DNA of 64,000 nucleotides from Thermococcus thioreducens (GCF_002214545.1 NZ_CP015105.1:1054001-1118000); one strand, 5' to 3'. Numbered from the stretch's first letter, positions 17,664-26,741 are shown. Notes: a model not told the origin generated them from the letters alone. Numbers and translations are program-made.

Positions 17664-17673
17664 GTTATAAACC
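17664..17673 (+). promoter_or_regulatory. TATA box of the Sm-like / L37e operon
   Basis: GTTATAAACC lies about 55 bases before the Sm-protein ATG, leaving a leader of about 30 bases that carries GGAGGTG. Confidence 0.55.
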
Positions 17674-17722
17674 GTTTCCCTCGTTATCGTTACGAGCTTT
17701 GATTATTTGGAGGTGCGTGAAA

Positions 17723-17953
17723 ATGGCGGAAAGACCACTTGATGTTATCCACAGGTCGCTCGATAAGGACGTGCTCGTGCTCCTGAAGCGGGGTTCCGAG
17801 TTCAGGGGCAGGCTCATCGGTTACGACATCCACCTGAACGTCGTCCTCGCCGATGCTGCCCTTATTCAGGACGGCGAGGTCGTGAAGAAGTACGGTAAAA
17901 TCGTCATCAGGGGAGACAACGTTCTGGCCATTTCCCCTGTCGAGATTGAGTGA
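17723..17953 (+). CDS. Archaeal Sm-like protein (LSm/SmAP)
   Basis: This 76-residue protein forms heptameric RNA-binding rings. The Sm1 motif is seen around 'VLLKRGSEFRGRLIGYDIHLNVVLADA' (landmarks GRLIGYD and HLNVVL), and the Sm2 motif is 'IVIRGDNVLAIS'. The ATG at 17723 follows GGAGGTGCGTG, so the longer upstream frame is discarded. The gene is followed after 25 bases by rpl37e, a pairing conserved in euryarchaea. Confidence 0.95.
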   Translation: MAERPLDVIHRSLDKDVLVLLKRGSEFRGRLIGYDIHLNVVLADAALIQDGEVVKKYGKIVIRGDNVLAISPVEIE

Positions 17954-17978
17954 AGTGAGACCTTAGTGGGGTGATAGC

Positions 17979-18170
17979 ATGGGAAGCGGGACTGCACCGA
18001 AGGGCAGGAGGAACCATACTCCAACTCACATTAAGTGCAGGCGCTGTGGAAAGCGCGCCTACAACATCAAGAAGGGCTACTGCGCCTCGTGCGGCTTTGG
18101 CAGGAGCAGGCGCATGAGGAAGTACAGCTGGTCCCACAAGTGGAGGAAGAAGAGGAACCTCCCATACTGA
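17979..18170 (+). CDS. rpl37e: Ribosomal protein L37e
   Basis: This is a 63-residue basic large-subunit protein with a zinc ribbon formed by 'CRRCG' and 'CASCG' (two CxxC pairs) and a basic tail '[10 protein letters not shown]'. The start [17 protein letters not shown] is typical. GGTGAT lies just upstream. It is cotranscribed with the Sm-like gene. Confidence 0.97.
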   Translation: MGSGTAPKGRRNHTPTHIKCRRCGKRAYNIKKGYCASCGFGRSRRMRKYSWSHKWRKKRNLPY

Positions 18171-18276
18171 GCCCTTTTATTTTCTCTTTTGGATGTCTTC
18201 CGAGCTGTAATGCCTAAGTACTACCGCAACTCTTATTAACTTCTATATCTGCTTTATCGTTTAGAGGGACGTCTTA

Positions 18277-19647
18277 ATGATCCGCCTCAACGAAGACCAG
18301 CGCCGTCTCTGGAAGCTGGCCTGGCCGGCCATAATGGGCAACATCTCCCAGACCCTTCTCAACTTAGTTGACATGATGATGGTCGGACAGCTGGGTGCTT
18401 TGGCCTTAGCGGCAGTTGGTCTCGGCGGCCAGGTCAGCTGGTTCATGATGCCGATAATGGCGGCTGTGGCCACCGGAACGCTGGCCCTCGTTGCCCGTTT
18501 TGTTGGGGCCAAAGACGAGGAGAACGCAACCTTAGCTTTGGAGCAGAGCCTTTACTTGGCGTTTCTCCTTGGAATCCCAGTCATGCTCTTCGGATGGTTT
18601 TTTGGTGACGACATCCTGAGGATAATGGGCGCTAAACCCGACGTAATCGCTCTGGGCTACGAGTACATCAAGGTCGTCTTTGCCTTCTATCCAATCCGCT
18701 TCGCAGGCTTCACTGCTTTCTCCGCATTAAGGGGGGCTGGTGACACGAAGACACCCATGAAGCTCGGAATTTTGATGAACGTTGTGAACGCGGTTCTCGA
18801 CTACCTACTAATCTTTGGAAAGTTCGGCTTTCCAGAGCTCGGCCCAGTCGGAGCGGCCTGGGCCTCGGGGATTGGAATAACCACGTCCTTCCTAATCGGC
18901 CTCTACCTCCTCTGGAGCGGGAAGCTTATACTCCGCTTTAAGCCCAGCTGGAGCTTCCACCCCGACATGGCGAGCAGAATCCTCCGCATCGGTGTGCCAA
19001 CGATGATCGAGCGCGGAATATTCAGCTTCTACAACTTCCTCTATATGAGCATAGTCACTCGCTTCGGAACCGTTGCGTTAGCCGCCCATCAGGTTGGTCT
19101 CCGCGTTGAGAGCATCGCATACATGCCGGCGTTTGGCTTCAACGTGGCCACCTCAGCCCTAGTCGGGCAGAGCCTTGGGGAGGGCAGTCCGGAGAAAGCC
19201 GAGAGAACAGTTTACGAGGCCCTCAAGATGGTGGGCATCTTCATGAGTGTGATGGCCTTCATATTGATATTCTTCCCGCGCTATCTGGTCATGCCCTTCA
19301 TAAGTCCGAGCGACCCGAACTACGGCGAGGTCATGGGGCTGGCGAGCATATACCTCATAATAGTCGGAATCAGCGAGATCCCCCTCGGCTGGCTCTTCGT
19401 CCTCGGCGGTGCTTTGAGGGGTGCCGGCGACACAAAGACCCCGATGTACATCACCGCCACCAGCAAGCTCCTCTTCCGGATAATCCCGGCATATTTACTC
19501 GGCTTTGGCTTTACAATCGGACCGGTGCACTTTGAGGGCCTCGGCGTTATAGCGGCCTGGATAGCCATGAGCCTCGAAACCTTCACCACAGCGGCGCTCT
19601 TCTGGTGGGCGTTCAAACGTGGAAAGTGGAAGTACGTGAAGGTATGA
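18277..19647 (+). CDS. MATE family efflux transporter
   Basis: This membrane protein has 456 residues with twelve hydrophobic helices in two homologous halves. The repeat is visible as 'ALRGAGDTKTPMKLGI' in the first half and 'GALRGAGDTKTPMYIT' in the second, the MATE hallmark. 'NLVDMMMVGQLG' is the helix 1-2 region. It exports cationic drugs or metabolites in exchange for Na+ or H+; the natural substrate is unknown. Confidence 0.92.
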   Translation: MIRLNEDQRRLWKLAWPAIMGNISQTLLNLVDMMMVGQLGALALAAVGLGGQVSWFMMPIMAAVATGTLALVARFVGAKDEENATLALEQSLYLAFLLGIPVMLFGWFFGDDILRIMGAKPDVIALGYEYIKVVFAFYPIRFAGFTAFSALRGAGDTKTPMKLGILMNVVNAVLDYLLIFGKFGFPELGPVGAAWASGIGITTSFLIGLYLLWSGKLILRFKPSWSFHPDMASRILRIGVPTMIERGIFSFYNFLYMSIVTRFGTVALAAHQVGLRVESIAYMPAFGFNVATSALVGQSLGEGSPEKAERTVYEALKMVGIFMSVMAFILIFFPRYLVMPFISPSDPNYGEVMGLASIYLIIVGISEIPLGWLFVLGGALRGAGDTKTPMYITATSKLLFRIIPAYLLGFGFTIGPVHFEGLGVIAAWIAMSLETFTTAALFWWAFKRGKWKYVKV

Positions 19648-19694
19648 CAGCAATGTTTATATTTTTGTAATGCGTTTCTGTAAATGGTGGTCGT

Positions 19695-19916
19695 ATGGCA
19701 GTCATAAGCGTTCGCGTCCCCGATGAGCTAAAAGCGAAGATGAAGAAGTACGACATCAACTGGAGTGAGGAGATAAGGAGGTTCATAGAGCAGAAGATTA
19801 GAGATGAAGAAAAGGCAAAATTGCTCGACGAGATTGACTCCTTCCTCAAAAGCGTTCCCGAGCTTGAACGAGGAAAGGCCACAAAGCTCCTGAGGGATTC
19901 CCGTGATAGTAATTGA
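19695..19916 (+). CDS. vapB: VapB antitoxin
   Basis: This 73-residue protein has an N-terminal ribbon-helix-helix-like stretch, 'VISVRVPDELKAKMKKYDINWSEEIRRFIEQ', cited here by its ends VISVRVP and IRRFIEQ. That is a standard DNA-binding and dimerisation arm of VapB. The acidic C-terminal tail wraps the toxin. It follows GGTGG and overlaps the toxin gene by 14 bases. Confidence 0.88.
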   Translation: MAVISVRVPDELKAKMKKYDINWSEEIRRFIEQKIRDEEKAKLLDEIDSFLKSVPELERGKATKLLRDSRDSN

Positions 19917-20307
19917 CACATCTGCCCTCATAAAGTATCTCCTGAAAGAAGAGGGATGGGAGACGGTTTCGGAATTCCTCAGAAAAAGCGGGGATTTGGC
20001 CTCGCTGGAAATGGCACTGATTGAGGGTGCCAACGCCGTGTGGAAAAGGTACAACCTGTACAGGGACATATCCATTGAAACTGCCCAGAAAATACTGGAC
20101 TATCTCCATGCCACCGAGGGTATAATACTGTACGAAAATCCGCTTCAATACCTCCCAGAGGGGGAGAAAATAGCCTTGGAGCACAAAATCACCGTTTATG
20201 ACGCCCTCTACATCGCCCAGGCACTCAAGTACGGCAAGCTTGCAACGAGCGATGAGAAACAGGGAAAAATAGCGGAGAAACTCGGCGTTAAGGTCGTCTA
20301 CCTCTAA
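19903..20307 (+). CDS. vapC: PIN-domain toxin VapC
   Basis: This 134-residue PIN ribonuclease has catalytic acidic residues in 'VIDTSALIKYLLKEEG' (Asp), 'SLEMALIEGANAVW' (Glu) and 'ITVYDALYIAQAL' (Asp), and a final 'LATSDEKQGKIAE' (Asp). It starts with GTG, preceded by GAGGGAT, inside the antitoxin gene. It ends four bases into the convergent ferritin/VIT gene. Confidence 0.92.
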   Translation: MIVIDTSALIKYLLKEEGWETVSEFLRKSGDLASLEMALIEGANAVWKRYNLYRDISIETAQKILDYLHATEGIILYENPLQYLPEGEKIALEHKITVYDALYIAQALKYGKLATSDEKQGKIAEKLGVKVVYL

Positions 20308-21398
20308 AGCGCCGAGACGTTGAAGAGGGCCTCCATCAGCCGGCCGAAGAGGTAGCTCAGGAACGCTGCACCCAGTCCCGTCGCCACCATCTCGGCAACC
20401 TTCTTTCTGATCGAGATTCCGGAAAGGAGTGAAATCAGCGTCGCCACTATCGCCAGCGCTGAGCCTGCCAGGAGTATCGAGAAAGGGAGTGCCGTCAGCG
20501 AGCTGGATGCGAGGAAATACGGCGTAACCGGAAAGGCAACGCCGACTAGGTAAGAGAGGCCAGTATAGAGCGCCGCCCTTATCTCGTTCTCTTCAGCCTC
20601 AGGGAGGAGGAGCTGCATAATCGCCTCGCTGTTGTCGGCGAGTTCTCTCGCAACTTCCTTCGCGACCTCTTCGGGCATTCCTCCCTCGACGAGCTTCTCC
20701 ACCAGCTCCTCGGCGGCTCTTTCGGGCGAGACTCTGAAGAGAACCTCCATCCTGTCGCGGATGGATTCCTTCACCTGTCTTTGAGAGCGGACGGAGACGA
20801 AGGTGCCTATCGCCATCGAGAGCGCACCCGCCACACCGACGATGAGGCCGCTTATTCCGACGAGCTGTGGGTTGTTGGGATAGACTGCGGAGAGACCCGT
20901 AACGGCACCGAGGATTTCAACCAGCCCGTCGTTCATGCCGAGGACGAGGTCTCGTGTGTTCTCGACGTGGAAGCGCTTTTCTTCCTCACGGAAAAATCTC
21001 TCGTGCTCAAGCTCGTCGAGTATTACCTCCTTTATCTCCTTCAGCTCTTCCTCGGAAAAGCGGTCTGCGTACGTGGTTAGGTATTTGAAGTACTTCTGTA
21101 TCGCGCTGTTTTCACCCATTTCCAGGAGAGAAGCGACTGAGCCCGGCCCGAGAATTCTTCTGAGGAGCTTGACGCTGAAGATTGTGAGCCTCTTCACGGA
21201 AGGCTTTGGAACCTCTCCCCCGTGCCGCTTTATGAAGTCGTGCCAGAACTTGGCGTGCTTTGATTCGATGTTTGAGAGCCGAAGAAATTCCTTCCTTATC
21301 TCTTCGCCCTTTTCAATCCTTGCAAGCTGGGCGTAGAGGACTGAATCGGCGTATTCGTCTTTATAAAAGTCCCTCGCGAGCCTTATCATCTCGTCCAT
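20304..21398 (-). CDS. Ferritin-like domain fused to a VIT1/CCC1 metal transporter
   Basis: The protein has 364 residues. The first 150 are a ferritin/rubrerythrin-like four-helix bundle with iron ligands in 'FYKDEYADSVLYAQLARIE' and 'NIESKHAKFWHDFI' (E/ExxH) and again in 'VILDELEHERFF'. The rest is a VIT1/CCC1 transporter with about five helices, starting 'DLVLGMNDGLVEILGAVTGL'. Such fusions sense or load Fe2+/Mn2+ at the membrane and move it out of the cytosol. GGGGTGAG precedes the ATG at 21398, so the eight-residue extension is dropped. Confidence 0.9.
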   Translation of the reverse strand: MDEMIRLARDFYKDEYADSVLYAQLARIEKGEEIRKEFLRLSNIESKHAKFWHDFIKRHGGEVPKPSVKRLTIFSVKLLRRILGPGSVASLLEMGENSAIQKYFKYLTTYADRFSEEELKEIKEVILDELEHERFFREEEKRFHVENTRDLVLGMNDGLVEILGAVTGLSAVYPNNPQLVGISGLIVGVAGALSMAIGTFVSVRSQRQVKESIRDRMEVLFRVSPERAAEELVEKLVEGGMPEEVAKEVARELADNSEAIMQLLLPEAEENEIRAALYTGLSYLVGVAFPVTPYFLASSSLTALPFSILLAGSALAIVATLISLLSGISIRKKVAEMVATGLGAAFLSYLFGRLMEALFNVSAL

Positions 21399-21467
21399 TG
21401 GCTCACCCCAATAAAACCACACGGAGATAAGTTAAATACATATCGAAAAGTTCGAAACTGTAACTTA

Positions 21468-22601
21468 CTAGAGGGATTTCAGAACCCCAAGAACTTCCTC
21501 AAAGGGTGCATCGGTCTTCAGCGCCACCGGCGAGAAGTGAGTCCTCGTCGCATGGTAACCCCCCTCGCGGAGGGCCTCGATTATATCCGCGAGCTTCCCG
21601 ACCTGAAGGTTGTTCTTTCTAGCCAGAGCGTGGGTGTCGTAGTGGAACGGAACGTCCAGCTCCTCCAAGAGTGTCTTGATGAACGAGAGCGTCTTTTTGT
21701 GGGCAAGGGAGTGAGTACCTGCCAGGCTCAGCATTTCATCGACGAATTTCTGGGTCTTGAGGGGGCCGAGCCAGAGCGGGCCGTAGGAGGGAAGTTTTTC
21801 CGGGAGGAACGCCTTCGTATACTCGAAGCGGCCGTTAGGTTCTTGCCAGAGGTAGCCGAGGTTTGAAAGGCTCTCGTCGGCCTTCCTCGCACCGCTTTTG
21901 AGCCTCAGAAAGGCCCTGAAGTAGTGGTCGCGGTAGTATGCCAACAGGACATCAACACCGAGGTCGTACTTGGCGGCGTATCTAACAACCGTCCCTATGA
22001 GGATCCTCAGCCCGGCTTCGTGGCAGAGCTCGCCCCGTATGGGCTCGGCGAGGTACTTCCTGCGGCAGGCGTGCAGGTAAGCACCGCAGAGGACGCCCGT
22101 GTCCGTTGCGGTGACGGCAAGAACACCCCTTCTCCGGATGCTCCTCAGAGCCGTATCGAGAAACTCGACCGGCGAGCCGAAGGGGTCGAGGTCGAGGAAG
22201 TCGAAGTACCTGAACTTCTCGGCCATAAGCCTGTTCGCATCGTCTAGGTTGGCCACCACCTCTTTCTCTCCCCGAAAAGCGATCCTTTTCTCACTTATCC
22301 CCTCCCCCTCAACGCCGAGGTTCAGCCGGACGTTTTTCAGGATCAGGTTGAAGGCCTCTTTGCTTATGTCGTTGAGCCAGACTTCTTTGGCCGGAGTTTC
22401 GAGGGCATAGCGGATGCCCCTGATTCCAGTTGCAGAAAGGGCGTCGAGAACGGTCCTCGGTTTGAGCACTTCAACCGCTAGAACGCTTATATCGCGGTTT
22501 AATGCCATGACCGGGTTGTAGAAGACGGGGGCGTCGTATATCCTCTCCGCCTTCGGGACAAGGATTTTTGCAAGGCCCTCGCGCACCTCGATGAACTCCA
22601 T
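21468..22601 (-). CDS. trm1: tRNA (guanine26-N2)-dimethyltransferase Trm1
   Basis: The enzyme makes N2,N2-dimethylguanosine at position 26 of tRNA. At 377 residues it matches Pyrococcus Trm1. The SAM-binding motif is '[16 protein letters not shown]', and the catalytic '[15 protein letters not shown]' is diagnostic. '[11 protein letters not shown]' and the C-terminal 'YDTHALARK' (winged helix) follow. The ATG at 22601 has GGTGAGAGG directly before it; the upstream extension would run into rpl35ae, so it is rejected. Confidence 0.95.
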   Translation of the reverse strand: MEFIEVREGLAKILVPKAERIYDAPVFYNPVMALNRDISVLAVEVLKPRTVLDALSATGIRGIRYALETPAKEVWLNDISKEAFNLILKNVRLNLGVEGEGISEKRIAFRGEKEVVANLDDANRLMAEKFRYFDFLDLDPFGSPVEFLDTALRSIRRRGVLAVTATDTGVLCGAYLHACRRKYLAEPIRGELCHEAGLRILIGTVVRYAAKYDLGVDVLLAYYRDHYFRAFLRLKSGARKADESLSNLGYLWQEPNGRFEYTKAFLPEKLPSYGPLWLGPLKTQKFVDEMLSLAGTHSLAHKKTLSFIKTLLEELDVPFHYDTHALARKNNLQVGKLADIIEALREGGYHATRTHFSPVALKTDAPFEEVLGVLKSL

Positions 22602-22647
22602 CCTCTCACCGGAGAAAGAAAAGGTTGGGAGGTTTAAAGGATTACGC

Positions 22648-22914
22648 TCAGAGAATCTCAACGTAGTCCCCAAGGGCCTGCCCAGGGAGGCCCGGCTTGA
22701 AGTACGCCTTTACCTCGCCCCTGTTGCCGTGCGTCCTGAGGATTTTGCCGTACATCTTCCTGCCGGTCGGGGTCGTCCAGACGACCTTCCTGCCTATGAG
22801 CTTTGAAGCCGCGTTCCTGTCGTCGATGCCGAGGGGCTTCAGAATCATGTGGTGGTTGTCCTGGTGCTCATGCGTACCGGCGTAGGCAAGGACGAGAGCC
22901 TTTCCCCTGGCCAT
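22648..22914 (-). CDS. rpl35ae: Ribosomal protein L35Ae
   Basis: The 88 residues hold the L35Ae core: '[11 protein letters not shown]', '[21 protein letters not shown]' (cite [11 protein letters not shown]) and the invariant end '[14 protein letters not shown]'. GGGGTGAGG precedes the ATG at 22914. The gene lies 46 bases upstream of trm1 on the same strand and is probably cotranscribed with it. Confidence 0.95.
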   Translation of the reverse strand: MARGKALVLAYAGTHEHQDNHHMILKPLGIDDRNAASKLIGRKVVWTTPTGRKMYGKILRTHGNRGEVKAYFKPGLPGQALGDYVEIL

Positions 22915-22964
22915 CGCCCTCACCCCCACCGACTCCTACCAATTCGGGGTTGCGTGAGGGACTT

Positions 22965-23627
22965 TTAAGGTTTATCCTCAAAGCCAGCCAGTCCGTCGTC
23001 TATGCTCAGGATCTCCCGTATGCTCTTGATCTTGATGAAGTTTTCCCTGTCAAACAGCAGTGCCACATCGCTCTTGTAGGGGGAGAACTTCTGGACAAAG
23101 AGGGTATTCTCGTCCAGAACGTACGTGAACCTGCTGGGACTGTCGTCGACCCAGACAAACGGCTCCTCTGGATAGAGCTCCCGCAGTGTCTCGAACTTCT
23201 TGAGCATGTCCCTCGTGCCCTTAAACGTTATGACCTCGTCGAACTCGTCGTACCAGTTCGTCTTTTTCATGAAGATGACCTTCCCTCCGGGATACGTATG
23301 CTCCCCAGAAAAGCTTATCACACGCCGTCCCCGCCTCCTGAGCTCCCTGATGACCTCCCTGGCGAACGGAAAGTCTTTGATGTACCTGGGCATGAGCTTG
23401 TAGTACTCGTGTATCGTGCCCTGTGCAACGAGCTCGTGGATGACTCCGAGGTACTGGTAGGTGAGCTTGCCCTTGATGAAGAGGAAAAGCGCCTTGTAGT
23501 AGTCCTCGTAGAGGTCGCTCTCTATCACCGCAGGGATTGTCTTCTCGATAGCGATTCGGAGGGCCTTTTCGACTGCCCCGGTGCTGTCCACAAGGGTGCC
23601 GTCGAAGTCAAACAGGTACACCGTCAC
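22965..23627 (-). CDS. HAD-superfamily hydrolase
   Basis: This protein has about 220 residues. HAD motif I is 'LFDFDGTLVDS' (nucleophile Asp and general acid), motif II lies around 'VISFSGEH', motif III is a lysine in the 'FKGTRDMLKK' region and motif IV is 'FVWVDDSPSR'. A helical cap sits between motifs I and II, so it is a class I phosphatase-like protein. The substrate is not evident. The GTG at 23627 with GGGGATC upstream gives the canonical short N-terminus; longer starts would cross the divergent prolidase promoter. Confidence 0.85.
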   Translation of the reverse strand: MTVYLFDFDGTLVDSTGAVEKALRIAIEKTIPAVIESDLYEDYYKALFLFIKGKLTYQYLGVIHELVAQGTIHEYYKLMPRYIKDFPFAREVIRELRRRGRRVISFSGEHTYPGGKVIFMKKTNWYDEFDEVITFKGTRDMLKKFETLRELYPEEPFVWVDDSPSRFTYVLDENTLFVQKFSPYKSDVALLFDRENFIKIKSIREILSIDDGLAGFEDKP

Positions 23628-23751
23628 TTTGATCCCCTGGATAGTTTCCCCTCGGGGTTTATAACTCCTTTCAGTCTCTTCGCGGGTATGCACGATGCCC
23701 TCCGAAAGGGTTTTATTGGTGGTACAGTTAAAGAGACCCGGTGGTTGCCAG

Positions 23752-24798
23752 ATGAGGATTAAAAGGCTCCAGGAATTCATTGAGGAGAAGGAACTTGACG
23801 CCGCTTTAATAACGGCAAAAGAGAACCTCTTCTACTTCACTGGAAGCTCCCCTGTTCTGGGAGGTTACCTCGTTGTTGCTCCTGACGATGTCCTTTTCAT
23901 AGTCCCCGAGCTTGAATATGAGGAAGCGAGGGAGACCTCGAAGGTACCCGTAGACAAATTCAAGACAGGTAAAGAACTTTACGAGAAGCTCAAAGGATTT
24001 AAACTCACAAAGCTTGGCATCGAGGGGAAGACCAGCTTCTCGACGGTTCAGTCCCTCAAAGAAAAGGCAGGGGTGGAGGACTTCGTTGTGGTTGACGATG
24101 TTATCAAAGAGCTAAGGATTATCAAGACCCCGGAGGAGATTGAGGTCATAAAGGCCGCCTGCGAAATAGCGGACATGGCCATGATGGCCGCCCTTGAGGA
24201 GATAAGCGAGGGCAAGCGCGAGAGGGAGATAGCGGCGAAGATGGAGTACGTCATGAAGATGAACGGGGCGGAAAAGACGGCCTTCGACACGATAATAGCC
24301 AGCGGATGGCGTTCTGCCCTGCCCCATGGAGTCGCCAGCGACAAGAGGATAGAGAAGGGCGATCTGGTCGTCATAGATGAGGGAGCTTTATACCGGCACT
24401 ACCACTCGGACACGACGAGAACGATAGTCGTTGGCTCTCCAAATGAGAAGCAGAAGGACATCTACTACGCTGTCCTTGAGGCTCAGAGAAAGGGCGTTGA
24501 AGCGGCCAGGCCAGGCATAACGGCCAAGGAGCTGGACACCATCGTCAGGGACGTCATCAAGGAGTACGGCTACGGAGACTACTTCATACACTCCACCGGA
24601 CACGGCGTCGGACTTCAGATACACGAGTGGCCGCGCGTGAGCCAGCAGGACGAGACGGTTCTCAAGCCAGGGATGGTGATAACAATCGAGCCTGGAATCT
24701 ACCTCCCCAAGTTCGGCGGAGTGAGGATAGAGGACACTGTTGTCATAACTGAGAACGGTGCTAGGAGGCTTACAAAGACCGAGAGGGAGCTGATTTAG
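23752..24798 (+). CDS. pepQ: Xaa-Pro dipeptidase (prolidase)
   Basis: It cleaves dipeptides with C-terminal proline and completes peptide degradation in these protein fermenters. The 348 residues equal the length of P. furiosus prolidase. The pita-bread-fold metal ligands are all present: Asp in 'VVIDEGALY', Asp in 'HSDTTRTI', His in 'STGHGVGLQIHEW', Glu in 'ITIEPGIYLP' and Glu in 'VRIEDTV'. GTGGTTGCCAG precedes the ATG at 23752, so the longer frame starting at 23695 is rejected. Confidence 0.96.
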   Translation: MRIKRLQEFIEEKELDAALITAKENLFYFTGSSPVLGGYLVVAPDDVLFIVPELEYEEARETSKVPVDKFKTGKELYEKLKGFKLTKLGIEGKTSFSTVQSLKEKAGVEDFVVVDDVIKELRIIKTPEEIEVIKAACEIADMAMMAALEEISEGKREREIAAKMEYVMKMNGAEKTAFDTIIASGWRSALPHGVASDKRIEKGDLVVIDEGALYRHYHSDTTRTIVVGSPNEKQKDIYYAVLEAQRKGVEAARPGITAKELDTIVRDVIKEYGYGDYFIHSTGHGVGLQIHEWPRVSQQDETVLKPGMVITIEPGIYLPKFGGVRIEDTVVITENGARRLTKTERELI

Positions 24799-24806
24799 TT
24801 TTCCCA

Positions 24807-24819
24807 AAACTTTTATTTG
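24807..24819 (+). promoter_or_regulatory. TATA box of the relB-relE-pelA unit
   Basis: AAACTTTTATTTG lies about 35 bases before the antitoxin start. No comparable element is seen between relE and pelA, which are only ten bases apart. Confidence 0.5.
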
Positions 24820-24851
24820 CCCCTCCGCATAACCAACGGATGGTGGGGGAA

Positions 24852-25046
24852 ATGGAAGACGTTGAGAGACTGATACTCCAGGAGCTTCGCGAGATCAAGG
24901 AAGAGCTCAGGATACTAAACTCAAAGATAGACAATTTTGCCGGTTACTTCGAAGTCAGTGAGGAAGAGCTCCAAGAGCTTATAAGTGAACTTGAGGATGC
25001 CAAGAAAAACGGCGTTAGATTAGAGGAGATTCTCCATGAGCTATAG
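24852..25046 (+). CDS. RelB-like antitoxin
   Basis: This 64-residue, highly charged, helical protein (leucine heptads from 'VERLILQELREIKEELRIL', acidic C-terminal half) is similar in size and layout to archaeal RelB. It overlaps the toxin gene by eleven bases. GGTGGGGGAA lies before the ATG at 24852, which is preferred to the ATG at 24840. It should wrap and inhibit RelE. Confidence 0.8.
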   Translation: MEDVERLILQELREIKEELRILNSKIDNFAGYFEVSEEELQELISELEDAKKNGVRLEEILHEL

Positions 25047-25296
25047 TGTTGTCCTGTCCCGAAAGAGCAAGAAATTTCTCAAAAAGGTGCCTCCTCAGGA
25101 CAAGAAAAGATTAGTGGGGGCTCTGGTAAAACTTGAGCAGAACCCGTGGTTTGCACAGTACAAAAAGGTTAAAGGATATCCATTTTACCGCATTCGTGTT
25201 GGTGATTACAGGATAATATACAGCGTCGACGAGGATTCAAAAACCGTTTATGTTGTTATAATTGGGAGGCGAGAGAGCGTATACGACAACCTCTAA
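25036..25296 (+). CDS. relE: RelE/ParE-family toxin
   Basis: This 86-residue RelE-fold toxin has a family core of 'SKKFLKKVPPQDKKRLVGAL' (basic helix pair), 'KKVKGYPFYRIRVGDYRIIY' and a C-terminal 'VVIIGRRESVYDNL' with the catalytic Arg/Tyr region. RelE enzymes cut mRNA in the ribosomal A site. The stop is ten bases before the pelota start, so the toxin and a ribosome-rescue factor share a transcript. Confidence 0.92.
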   Translation: MSYSVVLSRKSKKFLKKVPPQDKKRLVGALVKLEQNPWFAQYKKVKGYPFYRIRVGDYRIIYSVDEDSKTVYVVIIGRRESVYDNL

Positions 25297-25306
25297 GGTG
25301 GTTATG

Positions 25307-26380
25307 ATGCAGATAATCCACCAGGACGTCAAGGAGGGCAAGATAAAGGTCAAGGCCGAGACGCTCGACGACCTCTGGCACCTCTACCACATCATAGACC
25401 CGGGCGATACCGTTTACGCGAAAACGCTCAGGAAGCAGAGCCAGAGGAGCGATTCCCTGAGGGCCGAGAAGGTTGAGGTCATCCCGGTCTTTCTCGGCGT
25501 TAAGGCAGAGAAGATAAACTTCCACAAGTTCGCCAACCAGGTTCGCGTCACCGGGCCGATAGTCTACGCCAGCAGGGACGACGTCCCCCTCGGCAAGTAC
25601 CACACGATAGCGATAGAGGAAGGCACGGTCGTTACCATTCAGAAGCCCCGCTGGAAGGAGCACCACATAGAGAGGCTGAAAGAAGCGGTTGAGGCATCAA
25701 AGAGGGCAAGGGTCATGATAGTCGTCATAGACGACGGCGAGGCGGACATGGCGATAATCAGAGAATACGGCGTCGAGATACTCAAGGGGATACGCTACAA
25801 CCTCGGGGGGAAGAGGTACAGCACCAACCGCGAGAGCGAGGAGAAGAAGTTCTTCCACGACGTTGCCAAGAGCATGGAGGAGATAATCAGCCGTGAAGGA
25901 ATAGAGAGGGCCATAGTAGCCGGTCCAGGCTTCGTCAAGGAGGACTTCCACAAGTTCCTGCGCGAGAACTACCCGGAGCTGGCCAAGAAGGTGGTAATCG
26001 AGGACACGAGCGTGACCGGGAGGACTGGCATCTACGAGGTCATAAGGCGCGGAACAGTCGATAAAGTCTACCACGAGAACCGCGTTGCTAAAGAGGTTCA
26101 GCTCGTCGAGAGGGTGCTTGAGAATATAGCTAAAAACAACGGCCTGGCCGCTTACGGTCTCAGAGAGGTCGAGGAGGCCGTGAACTACGGCGCCGTTGAA
26201 ACGCTCCTGGTTCTCGACGAACTGCTCAAGGGAGAGCACAGGGAAAAGATAGAGGAGCTCATGGACGCGGTGAGGTATTCTAGGGGCGAGGTCGTTGTTA
26301 TAAGCTCGGAGCACGAGGGAGGCGACAAGCTGAAAGCGTTGGGCGGCCTGGCGGCACTGCTGAGGTTCAGGGTGAAGTGA
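25307..26380 (+). CDS. pelA: Pelota (Dom34), ribosome-rescue factor
   Basis: This aRF1-like protein works with aEF1A and ABCE1 to split ribosomes stalled at mRNA ends. It has about 357 residues. The N-terminal Sm-like domain begins 'MQIIHQDVKEGKIKVKAETL', and eRF1-like domains 2 and 3 follow ('VMIVVIDDGEADMAI', 'AIVAGPGFVKEDF', 'VISSEHEGGDKL'). There is no GGQ motif, as expected for pelota. The first ATG (25304) is only two bases from GGTGG, so the second, at 25307, is preferred. It lies directly behind relBE. Confidence 0.95.
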   Translation: MQIIHQDVKEGKIKVKAETLDDLWHLYHIIDPGDTVYAKTLRKQSQRSDSLRAEKVEVIPVFLGVKAEKINFHKFANQVRVTGPIVYASRDDVPLGKYHTIAIEEGTVVTIQKPRWKEHHIERLKEAVEASKRARVMIVVIDDGEADMAIIREYGVEILKGIRYNLGGKRYSTNRESEEKKFFHDVAKSMEEIISREGIERAIVAGPGFVKEDFHKFLRENYPELAKKVVIEDTSVTGRTGIYEVIRRGTVDKVYHENRVAKEVQLVERVLENIAKNNGLAAYGLREVEEAVNYGAVETLLVLDELLKGEHREKIEELMDAVRYSRGEVVVISSEHEGGDKLKALGGLAALLRFRVK

Positions 26381-26741
26381 GTTTGGACTTTACAAATGCA
26401 AGGACGAGCTCAGCCAGTTTTATGGCATTTTCCGCCTCTTCTTTCTCCGGCTCATGAATGGTCGGATATCTTGCCTCCACAGCATAAGCGGTTAGAAGAT
26501 CCACATCATCATCGAAGAGCTTTAAGAATTCAGAATCCACATCGGCACACAGGAGTATGAGCTCTCCAATATCATGGGTTCGTTTGATAGGTTTTCCCTT
26601 TGATACCAAAAACGCCTTTAAAGCCTTTTCAGCACACTGCTGGGCGTGAAAGGTTGCATAGTCGTAGTAGCCAAGAGAAAGGCTATTTTTGGCCAGTACA
26701 AGGTCTTTTTCAGCCTTTTCGAGCCATTTCCTAAAGCTCAA
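26367..26741 (-). CDS. HEPN-domain protein (toxin partner of MNT)
   Basis: This 124-residue HEPN four-helix protein has 'WLEKAEKDLVLAKNSL', 'YDYATFHAQQCAEKALKAFL' and 'KRTHDIGELI' as family signatures. It is coded with a four-base ATGA overlap after the nucleotidyltransferase gene, the standard HEPN/MNT two-gene unit. It may act as an RNase controlled by the partner. Unlike the pair at 12.8-13.5 kb this one is intact. Its end overlaps the convergent pelA gene by 14 bases. Confidence 0.9.
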   Translation of the reverse strand: MSFRKWLEKAEKDLVLAKNSLSLGYYDYATFHAQQCAEKALKAFLVSKGKPIKRTHDIGELILLCADVDSEFLKLFDDDVDLLTAYAVEARYPTIHEPEKEEAENAIKLAELVLAFVKSKLTSP

